This document shows positions 31,987 through 40,127 of a DNA stretch of 64,000 nucleotides, piece by piece. Below the pieces are notes generated by a model. It worked only from the letters and a program-made list of their open reading frames with translations. It ran no database searches and was not told the origin of the DNA. Position 1 is the first letter of the stretch. Each line of letters begins with the position of its first letter. The stretch is from Komagataeibacter xylinus (GTDB lineage Bacteria; Pseudomonadota; Alphaproteobacteria; Acetobacterales; Acetobacteraceae): the NCBI RefSeq assembly GCF_031081985.1, contig NZ_JARWSK010000001.1, positions 310,001 to 374,000 of the forward strand. Reading direction: 5' to 3'. The translations under genes and the position numbers were made by a program.

Positions 31987-32652
31987 TCAGTTATTGAAGA
32001 AAAACACGATCCGCACCCTGTCGAGCCCTGAAGTGCCGCGCGCGATGTGCAGCAGGACCGGTACTGTTTCTGCCCAGAAAAAGCTGGTCGCGGCATAAGC
32101 GGGGAGATGCCATGTCGCCCGTGCGTCAGTGTCTGCATGTTCCGCCAGAAAGGACACGCGCTCCTGGCCGGGCGAAAGGGTGTGATACTGTTCAGGCAGT
32201 TTTTCCATTATGCCTGTACTGACATGGCGAATGGAGCGACCGATTATGGCGGCGCAATAGTTGCCCGGTGCTTTTGCCCTGTTATTGTCGGCCCATGTCG
32301 CCCATCCCTTAAAGTTGAGCAAGCCTCCTGGCCGCACGCTATATGTCCGGTCATAATCCAGCAATTCCCGTAGCGTGAGATAGGAATGGCCATGCCCATC
32401 CGCGCCCCGTTCGGCCACGAGCTGACGGTATTGGGTGTTGCATCATCAGGTATGCTGCGTGGGGGGGGCTGACAGGCATGATATCTGCCCCGCTGGCACG
32501 GGGATAACCCAGGATGGTGAAAAGAGTGCCGTTTCGCCCATCATAAAGGCGGGTGTCGCAGTCTATGTAAACCTGTCATAGGCCTGCCACGTGCCATCTG
32601 GCTTACGGTTATCAATAAAAAAGAAAATATTTGTACCCCTCTGCAACGCCAT
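31987..32652 (-). pseudogene. Broken phage-type conserved gene
   Basis: Joining frames on the minus strand gives one protein. MALQRGTNIFFFIDNRKPDG runs to AYDRFT and hits a stop. Another frame then gives RLYDGRNGTLFTILGYPRASG, and a third continues from NTQYRQLVAERGADGHGHSY through TLRELLDYDRTYS to an ending RVRIVFFFNN at 31987. The order of motifs (a short IxxxIExRKPDGTW start, YDGRNxxLFxIL, then GxDGHSHSWxTLxELL and a VVFWFDN-like end) matches a conserved phage and island protein of unknown function. At least two frameshifts and the in-frame stop break it. It could be a remnant of an older integration. Confidence 0.65.
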
Positions 32653-33098
32653 CCTTTGGTATCGTTTTTAATGCCTGCATCATGCAATCGGCCATCGCAT
32701 GCCAGTTCTAAGGGAGGCGTTATTTGCGTTATGTCTTTGCAGAACCATTTGAAAACACCGGATTTTATCGCTCCTGACACTCCGGTGATCTGGTAGCGCA
32801 ACACTGTTCCGTAACTACAGGCATGACCCGTTGATGCGGCCAATGGCGGGCGACGGTTTTACGGTAAAGCCGGAATGGTTCCATCGGGAGGCACTCCGAA
32901 GTAAAAAATATTTCTCCACTACGCTTCTCTTGCAGGGCAGGTTGCCGAAAGTGGCATGAGTCTACCGTTTTTTTGGCGGATTACTGTAGCTATTGATACA
33001 ATTATAATAAATCCGTTACCAACCTCACGATTAAGTTTTTTCATGCGTGATATTAACAGGATTAGCTTCCGTTACATGATACTGGAGGAATATCCATC
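32653..33098. other. Intergenic region upstream of sldBA, no gene supported
   Basis: About 450 bases, AT-rich from 32890 to 33080. This part presumably carries the sldBA promoter. GGAGGAA just before 33099 is a good ribosome site for sldB. Confidence 0.45.
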
Positions 33099-33485
33099 AT
33101 GTCAGCTTTCATAAAACCACAGACCCCCGCCGCGTGGGCGATCCTAGGTCTTGCGGTTGTCATCGTTCTTCTGGGGCTGCCCCTTGCTTATATGGGTGCC
33201 GAACTCATGTTCCTTGGCGGGTCATGGTATTATGTCATTATTGGCATAGCCGTCACCGCCGCCGGGGTGCTCATGGCCATGGGCCGGGCCATGGGGGCCA
33301 TGCTGTATCTGGCCGCTGTTGGCGTGACGTGGCTGTGGGCCTTCTGGGAGGTCGGGTTTGACGGCTGGGGCCTGCTGCCCCGCGTGTTCGGGCCGAGCAT
33401 CCTCGCCATTGCCGTTGCTCTGTGCCTGCCCGCCCTGCGCCGCATGGAAAACGCTCACTCAACATCCGTGCGGGAGGTCGCATAA
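33099..33485 (+). CDS. sldB: Membrane subunit of PQQ polyol dehydrogenase (SldB-like)
   Basis: This 128-residue protein is almost entirely four or five membrane helices: AAWAILGLAVVIVLLGLPLA, WYYVIIGIAVTAAGVLMAMG, and a third helix pair around MLYLAAVGVTWLWAFWEVG. It ends in a short cytoplasmic tail. It corresponds to the N-terminal membrane domain of membrane glucose dehydrogenase as a separate polypeptide. That is the arrangement of the D-sorbitol/glycerol (polyol) dehydrogenase SldBA of Gluconobacter, in which SldB has about 126 residues. It anchors the quinoprotein and probably supports ubiquinone reduction and maturation. Its TAA overlaps the ATG of sldA, so the subunits are coupled. Confidence 0.85.
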   Translation: MSAFIKPQTPAAWAILGLAVVIVLLGLPLAYMGAELMFLGGSWYYVIIGIAVTAAGVLMAMGRAMGAMLYLAAVGVTWLWAFWEVGFDGWGLLPRVFGPSILAIAVALCLPALRRMENAHSTSVREVA

Positions 33486-35689
33486 TGTCCGCCAAAAGCC
33501 CCATGCTCCGCACATTGCTACTTGGCGCCACCATTATCGCGGGCACTGCGGCTTCCGTAGCACTCGCACAGGTGCCGCCGGCCGATCAGCCGCCCGGTAA
33601 CGGCAATGCTACGGTTTCGCCCGGCACGCCCACGCCGCCGGCCGATGCATTTTCGCCGCCTTCAGCCAATGCGCCGCAGGCGCCTGGTGTGAACGCTGCC
33701 AACATCCCCGACGGGCCGCCTGCCGAGCCAAGCGAGGCCACCCCCATGGTGGACCAGGTCACGGCCAACCCCGCGCATGATGACTGGCCCGGCTACGGGC
33801 GTGATGACAAGGCAACCCGCTTCTCGCCGCTTGACCAGATCACGCCTGCCAATATCGGCCACCTCAAGCGCGCCTTCATCTACCACACCGGCAGCAAGCC
33901 GGGGCCGGGGCAGACCAATAAATGGGCGGCGGAGACCACGCCCATCAAGGTGGGTGACGGCCTGTACATGTGTTCCGCGCTGAACGACATGATGCGCATC
34001 GACCCGGCTACCGGTAAGGAAATCTGGCATTTCCACGCCAACGAGAAATACGAGAGCATCCCCTACACGGCGGCGTGTAAGGCGGTGGTGTATTATACCT
34101 CCTCCACCGTGCCCGAAGGCGAGCACTGCCATCACCGTATTCTTGAAGCCACGCTCGATGAACGCCTGATCGAGGTGGACAGCGAGGACGGCAAGGTGTG
34201 CGAGGGCTTTGGCTGGCACGGCATGGTCAACCTGATGAAGGGCATGGGTGAATCGGTGCCCGGCTTCGTGGCCGAGACCGCGCCGCCGCCCATCGTCAAT
34301 GGCGCGATCATCACCAACCAGGAAATTCTCGATGGCCAGCGCCGCTGGGCGCCCTCGGGCGTGATCCGTGGGTATGACGCCGAGACCGGGCGCTTCCTGT
34401 GGGCGTGGGATGTCAATCGCCCGCATGAACATGGCGAGCCGAAGGAAGGCGAGCATTACAGCCGCGGCACCCCCAACTCCTGGGCCGCCATGATTGGCGA
34501 TAATGCGCTGGGGCTGGTTTACGTGCCTACCGGCAACTCGGCGGCTGATTACTACAGCGCCATGCGTAGCCCGGAAGAAAACAAGGTCTCCTCCGCCGTC
34601 GTGGCGATTGACGTGAAGACCGGCGAGCCGCGCTGGGTGTTCCAGACCGTGCACAAGGATGTGTGGGACTACGACATCGGCTCGCAGCCCACGCTGATGG
34701 ACTTCACCAAGCCCGATGGCTCGACGGTTCCGGCCCTGATCATGCCCACCAAGCGTGGCCAGACCTTCGTGCTCGACCGCCGCACGGGCGACCCGGTGCT
34801 GCCGGTTGAAGAACGGCCCGCGCCCTCGCCGGGCATGGTGCCGGGTGATACGCGCTCGCCCACGCAGCCCTGGTCGGTTGGCATGCCACGCCTTGGCTTT
34901 GCCCCGCTCAAGGAATCCGACATGTGGGGCATGTCGCCGATCGATCAGCTTTACTGCCGCCTGAAATACCGCCGCGCGCATTACGTGGGTGAGTTCACCC
35001 CGCCCAGCATCGACAAGCCCTGGCTGGAATATCCCGGCTATAACGGTGGCTCGGACTGGGGCAGCGTGGCCTATGACGAGAAGACCGGCATCCTGATCGC
35101 CAACTGGAACAACACGCCGATGTATGACCAGCTGGTCAGCCGCAAGAAGGCCGACAAGCTGGGTCTGATGCCGGTGGATGACCCCAACTTCAAGCCCGGC
35201 GGCGGTGGTGCCGAAGGTGCTGGCGCCATGGCGGAAACGCCCTATGGCATCGTGGTCTCGCCGTTCTGGGATGAATATACGGGCATGATGTGCAACCGCC
35301 CGCCCTATGGCATGATCACCGCCATCGACATGCACACCCAGAAAGTGCTGTGGCAGCACCCGCTTGGCAGTGCGCGCGCCAATGGTCCGTTCGGCCTGCC
35401 CACGCACCTGCCGCTGACCATCGGCACGCCCAACAATGGCGGCCCGGTCATTACCGCTGGCGGGCTGATCTTTGTTGCGGCCACGACCGACAACATGATC
35501 CATGCCTTCGATATCCATACCGGCAAGGAAGTATGGAATGACGTGCTGCCCGGTGGCGGCCAGGCCACGCCCATGACGTATGAATACAAGGGCAAGCAGT
35601 ATGTCGCCATCATGGCCGGTGGCCACCACTTCATGATGACGCCGGTGACGGATGACCTTGTGGTCTATGCGCTGGATAACGTGAACTGA
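33485..35689 (+). CDS. sldA: PQQ-dependent polyol dehydrogenase large subunit (SldA-like)
   Basis: From ATG 33485 the product is 734 residues with a signal peptide (MSAKSPMLRTLLLGATIIAG, cleavage near SVALAQ) and a Pro/Ala-rich linker. It then forms an eight-bladed quinoprotein propeller starting at WPGYGRDDKATRFSPLDQIT. Blade motifs include PLYMCSAL-type strands, FQTVHKDVWDYDIGSQPTL (the conserved HxDxWDYD) and ITAGGLIFVAATTDN near the end. It is the membrane-bound glucose/quinate/shikimate-type family, split from its anchor as in Gluconobacter SldA, which oxidises glycerol, sorbitol, arabitol and gluconate. The substrate here is not proven. It acts in the periplasm and passes electrons to ubiquinone. 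A terminator follows. Confidence 0.88.
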   Translation: MSAKSPMLRTLLLGATIIAGTAASVALAQVPPADQPPGNGNATVSPGTPTPPADAFSPPSANAPQAPGVNAANIPDGPPAEPSEATPMVDQVTANPAHDDWPGYGRDDKATRFSPLDQITPANIGHLKRAFIYHTGSKPGPGQTNKWAAETTPIKVGDGLYMCSALNDMMRIDPATGKEIWHFHANEKYESIPYTAACKAVVYYTSSTVPEGEHCHHRILEATLDERLIEVDSEDGKVCEGFGWHGMVNLMKGMGESVPGFVAETAPPPIVNGAIITNQEILDGQRRWAPSGVIRGYDAETGRFLWAWDVNRPHEHGEPKEGEHYSRGTPNSWAAMIGDNALGLVYVPTGNSAADYYSAMRSPEENKVSSAVVAIDVKTGEPRWVFQTVHKDVWDYDIGSQPTLMDFTKPDGSTVPALIMPTKRGQTFVLDRRTGDPVLPVEERPAPSPGMVPGDTRSPTQPWSVGMPRLGFAPLKESDMWGMSPIDQLYCRLKYRRAHYVGEFTPPSIDKPWLEYPGYNGGSDWGSVAYDEKTGILIANWNNTPMYDQLVSRKKADKLGLMPVDDPNFKPGGGGAEGAGAMAETPYGIVVSPFWDEYTGMMCNRPPYGMITAIDMHTQKVLWQHPLGSARANGPFGLPTHLPLTIGTPNNGGPVITAGGLIFVAATTDNMIHAFDIHTGKEVWNDVLPGGGQATPMTYEYKGKQYVAIMAGGHHFMMTPVTDDLVVYALDNVN

Positions 35690-35717
35690 CCGGATCTGTC
35701 ATAACCTGACTGACCCG

Positions 35718-35750
35718 ACCGGGGCCGTGTAATGCGGCCCCGGTTTTTTT
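35718..35750 (+). terminator. Strong terminator of sldBA
   Basis: A ten-pair stem (ACCGGGGCCG with CGGCCCCGGT) and seven T residues follow the sldA stop by 29 bases. Confidence 0.9.
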
Positions 35751-35839
35751 GTGCGCCGTGGTGTGCAGGCTTCATCTCGCTCATTGTATGGCGCGAAAGC
35801 TGGCCCTATCCCTGATGATCGAACATGAGGGGACAGAGC

Positions 35840-36433
35840 ATGAAAAACATCCTGCTTCTGAACGGCGGAAAAAAGTTTGCCCATTCGCATGGTCGGCTGA
35901 ACGACACCCTGCAGGCTGTCGCGGCACAGACGTTGACTGCGGCAGGCTTTGTCCTGCGGCAGACCAAGATTGATTTGGGCTATGATATCGAGGCGGAGGT
36001 GCGGAACTTCCTGTGGGCCGACCTTGTGATCTACCAGATGCCGGGGTGGTGGATGGGGGCGCCGTGGATCGTCAAGAAATACATGGATGAGGTCTTTACC
36101 GCCGGTCATGGCGTGCTGTACGCCAGTGATGGCCGCAGCCGAGCTCACCCCGAGCGCAAATATGGCTCCGGCGGCCTGCTGCAGGGCAAGCATTACATGC
36201 TTTCATTGACGTGGAACGCCCCGGAAGAAGCCTTTACTGACCCCGCGCAGTTTTTTGAGGACAGGGGGATCGATGCTGTCTATTTTCCCTTCCACAAGGC
36301 CAACCAGTTTCTCGCGCTCTCGGCCCTGCCAACCTTCCTGGCGACGGACGTGATCAAGAACCCGTCCATCGAGGCGGATATCGCGCGTTATCGCCAGCAT
36401 CTGGCTCACACGCTGGCATTTACCCTGCCATAG
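35840..36433 (+). CDS. mdaB: NADPH:quinone reductase, MdaB family
   Basis: The 197-residue product from ATG 35840 (GAGGGGACAGAG upstream) is a flavodoxin-fold NAD(P)H:quinone oxidoreductase. Hallmarks are the N-terminal KNILLLNGGKKFAHSHGRLN, DLVIYQMPGWWMGAPWIVKKY (flavin contact), FTAGHGVLYASDGRS and KHYMLSLTWNAPEEAF. MdaB reduces quinones by two electrons and protects from quinone stress, which is sensible beside a quinone-reducing dehydrogenase. The length is normal. Eighteen bases after its stop begins a nine-codon leader coupled to the tag gene, so the two genes probably form a stress operon. Confidence 0.9.
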   Translation: MKNILLLNGGKKFAHSHGRLNDTLQAVAAQTLTAAGFVLRQTKIDLGYDIEAEVRNFLWADLVIYQMPGWWMGAPWIVKKYMDEVFTAGHGVLYASDGRSRAHPERKYGSGGLLQGKHYMLSLTWNAPEEAFTDPAQFFEDRGIDAVYFPFHKANQFLALSALPTFLATDVIKNPSIEADIARYRQHLAHTLAFTLP

Positions 36434-36450
36434 GATCGGGAGCGGACAGC

Positions 36451-36480
36451 ATGCCATTCGGCGCATGGAATCAGACATGA
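36451..36480 (+). CDS. Nine-codon leader ORF coupled to tag
   Basis: ATG 36451 follows a better ribosome site (GGGAGCGG) than the tag start has. The frame encodes MPFGAWNQT and ends at TGA 36478-36480, overlapping the tag ATG at 36477. It could deliver ribosomes to tag by termination-reinitiation. It may equally be chance. Confidence 0.35.
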   Translation: MPFGAWNQT

Positions 36481-37055
36481 ACAGACCCGATCCCGCCCGC
36501 CCACGTTGCAAATGGGCGCAGGCCGATGCCATGATGATGACCTATCATGATGAGGAATGGGGCGTACCCGTGCATGATAGTCGCCAGTTATGGGAGATGC
36601 TGGTGCTTGAAAGCTTTCAGGCGGGACTGTCATGGCGCACGATCCTGCGGCGGCGTGAAGGGTTTCGCCGTGCCTTCATGAGGTTTGATCCTGATCGTGT
36701 CGCGCGGTTTACCGAGGCCGATGTGACCCGCCTCATGGCCGATCCCGGCATTATCCGCGCCCGCCCCAAGATCGTGGCGGCGATTGGCAATGCCCGTGCC
36801 TATGTTGCCATGCGGGCAGCGGGTGAGGACTTTGCCACCTTTGCCTGGGGCATGTTGCCCGGCGGCAAGCCAGTGCATGAACCGACACCTGTGGTTCAGG
36901 CACAGTCACCCCTGTCGCAGGCCATGGCATCGGCGCTGAAGGCGCGGGGCTTTCGTTTTGTCGGTCCGGTTACGGCCTATGCCTGGATGCAGGCCGCCGG
37001 CATGATCCATGACCATGAGGCAGGCTGTTTTCGTCATGCCGGGGCAGGGATGTAA
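36477..37055 (+). CDS. tag: DNA-3-methyladenine glycosylase I
   Basis: The 192-residue protein removes 3-methyladenine from DNA. The Tag fold is recognisable: N-terminal zinc-ligand Cys in RCKWA, MMMTYHDEEWGVPVHDSRQL (His and active-site region), LESFQAGLSWRTIL, VTRLMADPGIIRARPKI, GFRFVGPVTAYAWMQAAGM, and the C-terminal zinc ligands in HDHEAGCFRH. The length is normal. I choose ATG 36477 because the 36465 ATG lacks a ribosome site and 36477 overlaps the short leader stop. It follows mdaB on the same strand, so both are probably expressed in response to electrophile damage. Confidence 0.92.
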   Translation: MNRPDPARPRCKWAQADAMMMTYHDEEWGVPVHDSRQLWEMLVLESFQAGLSWRTILRRREGFRRAFMRFDPDRVARFTEADVTRLMADPGIIRARPKIVAAIGNARAYVAMRAAGEDFATFAWGMLPGGKPVHEPTPVVQAQSPLSQAMASALKARGFRFVGPVTAYAWMQAAGMIHDHEAGCFRHAGAGM

Positions 37056-37295
37056 GGGGTGCGGTCCCGCATGCATGCAGTGCGTCCTGATACAAGAAAA
37101 TTTACGGTAATATCAGCATTATTTTCCATCTCGGTGGGAAGGGGCTGCCTGAAAGGCGCGTGGCTTCAGGCTGATGTTGCATAATGGCAACATCAATCGT
37201 TTCGATAAGAAATTATTCCGGAATGGATATGGTTAAGCCCCTGTTTGTTGGCTAAGGGTAGAGAGCTGTTTTCGTTGATTGCTTGGGATTTCTTG

Positions 37296-38900
37296 ATGAC
37301 AAACGCTCATCCGCGTAAAGCCCCCACGCGTAGGCAACTCCTTACCCGTATCGGTACGCTGGCCGGTAGCGCCGCGCTGTATCAGGCCATGACATCCATG
37401 GGGCATGCTCAGGGCACGGATTTTACCGCGCCACCTGTCCTGTCAGGTGCAAAGCGTGGCACCCGCGTGCTGGTGCTTGGTGCGGGGCTTGCGGGCATGC
37501 TCGCTGCCTACGAACTGCGCAAGGCAGGCTATCAGGTCCAGATACTGGAGTTCCAGGGCCGCGCCGGTGGCCGCAACATCAGCCTGCGTGGTGGCGACAC
37601 GGTGGCCGAACTGGGCGGCGCCACCCAGAAAGTCGGTTTCGCCTCGGGCAACTACATCAATCCCGGCCCATGGCGCATTCCCTACCACCATCAGGGCCTG
37701 CTGCATTACTGCCGCGAATTTGGCGTGGAACTCGAGCCGTTTATCGAGCTCAACCACAACACCTGGCTCCATTCCAGCAAGGCATTTGGCGGCAAGGCAG
37801 TGCGCTACCGCGAATATGCCGCTGACTTCAATGGCTTTACCGCCGAATTGCTGGGCAAGGCGATCGACCAGCACAAGCTCGATGATGCGGTCTCGCCCGA
37901 TGAGCGCGAGCATGTGCTCACGGCCATGCGCCAGTGGGGCAACCTTGATTCCGGTCTGAACTACCGCAAGGGCATCATCAGCTCCGAAACCCGTGGTTAT
38001 GAAAAGGCGCAGGGTGGCGGCCTGAATGGCGAGCCCGTACCCTCTGATCCGTTCGACCGCAAGGATGTGCTGTCTTCGGGCCTGTGGACATGGATGGCCT
38101 TCCACGAACGCCTCGAGATGCAGACCACCATGTTCCAGCCCGTAGGCGGCATGGACATGATCGGCAAGGGCTTCAACCGTCAGGTGCATGACCTCATCAC
38201 GCTCAACTGCAAGGTCACGTCCATTCACCAGGACGACAAGGGCGTGAGCGTTACCTATAACGACATGAACCATGGCGGCGCCGTGCGCGAGGCCAAGGCC
38301 GATTACTGCGTATGCACCATTCCGCTGCCCGTACTCTCGCAGCTTGACGTGCAGGTCAGTGCGCCGCTCAAGGCTGCGATCATGGCAGTGCCTTATGGCT
38401 CTTCCGTCAAGCTCGGGCTGGAGTTCAAGCGCCGCTTCTGGGAGGAAGAGGACCAGATTTACGGCGGCATCAGCTTTACCGACCAGCCGATCAGCCAGAT
38501 CTCCTATCCCAGTACGGGCTACTTCTCACGCGGGCCGGCGGTGCTGCTTGGCGGCTACATGTTTGGACCGGCGGCCTACGATTTCGCGGGCATGACGCCG
38601 CAGGAGCGTATCGAGCGCGCGCTGGCGCAGGGCGAGGTGTTCCATCCCAAGCATTACCGCAAGGAATTCTCCAACGGCGTCAGCTTTGCCTGGAGCCGCG
38701 TGCCCTGGTCCATGGGCTGCTGTTCGATGTGGAGCGAGCAGGCCCGCAAGACCCACTACAAGGCGCTGTGCACCATGGATAACCGCGTGGTGCTGGCCGG
38801 TGAGCATGCATCCTATGTGGGCTGCTGGCAGGAAGGCGCCATCCTTTCCGCCCTCGATGCCGTAACCCAGTTGCACAAGCGCGCGCAGGGAGCCAGCTAA
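37296..38900 (+). CDS. Tat-exported flavin amine/L-amino acid oxidase
   Basis: From ATG 37296 the 534-residue product has a twin-arginine signal (TRRQLLTRIGTLAGSAALYQ, cleavage near MGHAQG). The flavin monoamine oxidase fold follows: the FAD motif VLVLGAGLAGMLAAYELRKA (GxGxxG), EFQGRAGGRN, a Leu/Val-rich substrate domain, CVCTIPLPVLSQLDV, and the C-terminal FAD-contact RVVLAGEHASYVGCWQEGAI. It should oxidise a primary amine or amino acid to an imine in the periplasm. Tat export fits a protein folded around FAD. The downstream cytochrome c (TAATG overlap) and exported RidA suggest it works as a dehydrogenase feeding the respiratory chain. The substrate is unknown. A start at 37245 would bury the signal. 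Confidence 0.85.
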   Translation: MTNAHPRKAPTRRQLLTRIGTLAGSAALYQAMTSMGHAQGTDFTAPPVLSGAKRGTRVLVLGAGLAGMLAAYELRKAGYQVQILEFQGRAGGRNISLRGGDTVAELGGATQKVGFASGNYINPGPWRIPYHHQGLLHYCREFGVELEPFIELNHNTWLHSSKAFGGKAVRYREYAADFNGFTAELLGKAIDQHKLDDAVSPDEREHVLTAMRQWGNLDSGLNYRKGIISSETRGYEKAQGGGLNGEPVPSDPFDRKDVLSSGLWTWMAFHERLEMQTTMFQPVGGMDMIGKGFNRQVHDLITLNCKVTSIHQDDKGVSVTYNDMNHGGAVREAKADYCVCTIPLPVLSQLDVQVSAPLKAAIMAVPYGSSVKLGLEFKRRFWEEEDQIYGGISFTDQPISQISYPSTGYFSRGPAVLLGGYMFGPAAYDFAGMTPQERIERALAQGEVFHPKHYRKEFSNGVSFAWSRVPWSMGCCSMWSEQARKTHYKALCTMDNRVVLAGEHASYVGCWQEGAILSALDAVTQLHKRAQGAS

Positions 38901-39325
38901 TGCGTAAGATCCTTCTTCTGGCCGCCCTTTCGGCCCTGCCGCTGCTTGCCGCTCCCTCCGGCCCGGCGCGTGCCGATAGTGCCGCCGCCGTGGTGGGAAA
39001 CGTGCAGCCCATGACCACGGGCGAGGATGTGTACCGTCATGTCTGCCAGGGCTGCCACATGCCTGATGGCAAGGGCGCGATGGGCGCGGGCGCGCAGTTC
39101 CCGGCTTTTGCAGGCAACACCAAGCTGCAGAGCAGCGCCTACCCGATTTATGTCATCCTGAACGGATATGGCGGCATGCAGTGGTTCTCAGGCATGCTGA
39201 AAGATGACCAGATCGCCAATGTGGTAAATTATATCCGCACCCATTTTGGCAATCATTACACCGATGCCGTCACTGCGGCTGACGTGGCCGCCCAGCGGCC
39301 CCCCGCAACACCAAAGGAGCAGTAA
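38900..39325 (+). CDS. Periplasmic c-type cytochrome, partner of the flavin oxidase
   Basis: The 141-residue protein has a Sec signal (MRKILLLAALSALPLLAAPS, cleavage near ARADS) and one heme site in VCQGCHMPDGKGAMG. A class I cytochrome fold follows, with axial Met probably in GGMQWFSGMLKDDQIANVV. Its ATG overlaps the oxidase stop, indicating fixed stoichiometry. It most likely accepts electrons from the reduced flavin of the oxidase and passes them to a terminal oxidase, which would avoid peroxide production. The Pro-rich tail is unremarkable. It is of the small cytochrome c551/SoxX-like size class. No second heme is present. Confidence 0.85.
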   Translation: MRKILLLAALSALPLLAAPSGPARADSAAAVVGNVQPMTTGEDVYRHVCQGCHMPDGKGAMGAGAQFPAFAGNTKLQSSAYPIYVILNGYGGMQWFSGMLKDDQIANVVNYIRTHFGNHYTDAVTAADVAAQRPPATPKEQ

Positions 39326-39329
39326 GAGA

Positions 39330-39842
39330 ATGTTCGACCTCAGGAAAACCGTTGCCGCCGTGGCGGTTCTTGGCGGCATGGCGGCTGCCATGCCTGCTCA
39401 TGCCGATGATGGCATCGTGCGTCATGTGGAGGGGAAATTCCCCATTTCCACCGCCATTGAGGTGCCTGCGGGGGCAACCACCGTCTATCTCAGTGGCATG
39501 GGCGCGCCGGTGCAGGACAAGAAGGCCGACCCCAAGAGCCTCGCGGCCTATGGCGATACGCAGGCCCAGACCTATGCTGCCCTGCAGCGCATTAGCGATG
39601 AGCTGAAAAAACTGGGGCTGGGCATGGGCGACGTGGTGCAGATGCATGTCTACATGGTGGAAGACCCCAAGTTGGGCAAGCTCGACTTTGAGGGCATGAT
39701 GAAAGCCTACACCCAGTTCTATGGCCCCTCGGCCAAGCAGCCCAACCTGCCGGTGCGCTCGGCGTTTGGCGTGGCGCATCTGGCCAATCCGGGATGGCTG
39801 ATTGAAATCGAGACCACGGCCGTGCGCGCGCCGGGTAAATAA
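39330..39842 (+). CDS. Exported RidA family enamine/imine deaminase
   Basis: The 170-residue protein has an N-terminal signal (MFDLRKTVAAVAVLGGMAAA, cleavage after PAHA) in front of a YjgF/RidA domain: AGATTVYLSGMGAP, QTYAALQRISDELKKLGL, DVVQMHVYMVED, LPVRSAFGVAHLANPGWLIE. The active-site Arg (in PVRS) and the Glu near the end of the domain (in IEIE) are kept. RidA hydrolyses reactive imines and enamines to keto compounds plus ammonia. RidA is usually cytoplasmic; an exported version four bases after a periplasmic amine-oxidising pair is a strong hint that it clears the imine made there. A terminator follows the gene. Confidence 0.88.
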   Translation: MFDLRKTVAAVAVLGGMAAAMPAHADDGIVRHVEGKFPISTAIEVPAGATTVYLSGMGAPVQDKKADPKSLAAYGDTQAQTYAALQRISDELKKLGLGMGDVVQMHVYMVEDPKLGKLDFEGMMKAYTQFYGPSAKQPNLPVRSAFGVAHLANPGWLIEIETTAVRAPGK

Positions 39843-39873
39843 AAAATTATTGAAAACAGTAATGGTGTCTGGG

Positions 39874-39906
39874 TGCCGCCGCTTTGCCAGTGGCGGCATT
39901 CTTTTT
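39874..39906 (+). terminator. Terminator of the oxidase-cytochrome-RidA operon
   Basis: A seven-pair stem (TGCCGCC with GGCGGCA) is followed by TTCTTTTT, 32 bases past the RidA stop. Confidence 0.8.
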
Positions 39907-39968
39907 GATATTTTCAGAAAATTTTATGGGAACCGTTCTTTTTCCTGTAGCGTGTTCCCCGCCAGAGC

Positions 39969-40057
39969 AATTCCACTGAACTCCGGTTCAGTGGAATTAA
40001 TTTAACTCATTGCTTATAGAGCATCTTCACCAGTTTGAATGTGTCCATTCAAACTGG
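39969..40057. repeat. Pair of perfect palindromes upstream of the orphan gene
   Basis: Two perfect hairpins lie about 32 bases apart. AATTCCACTGAAC pairs with GTTCAGTGGAATT (39969-39998, loop TCCG), and CCAGTTTGAATG pairs with CATTCAAACTGG (40030-40057, loop TGTC). AGAGCA precedes each one. They look like a repetitive palindromic unit or an old insertion remnant. Confidence 0.6.
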
Positions 40058-40127
40058 ATATGCTTCAGGCGCATGTTGTCAAAGACAATGGTGGCCATGT
40101 TTTTTCAAATATGAGAATACGCATTAT

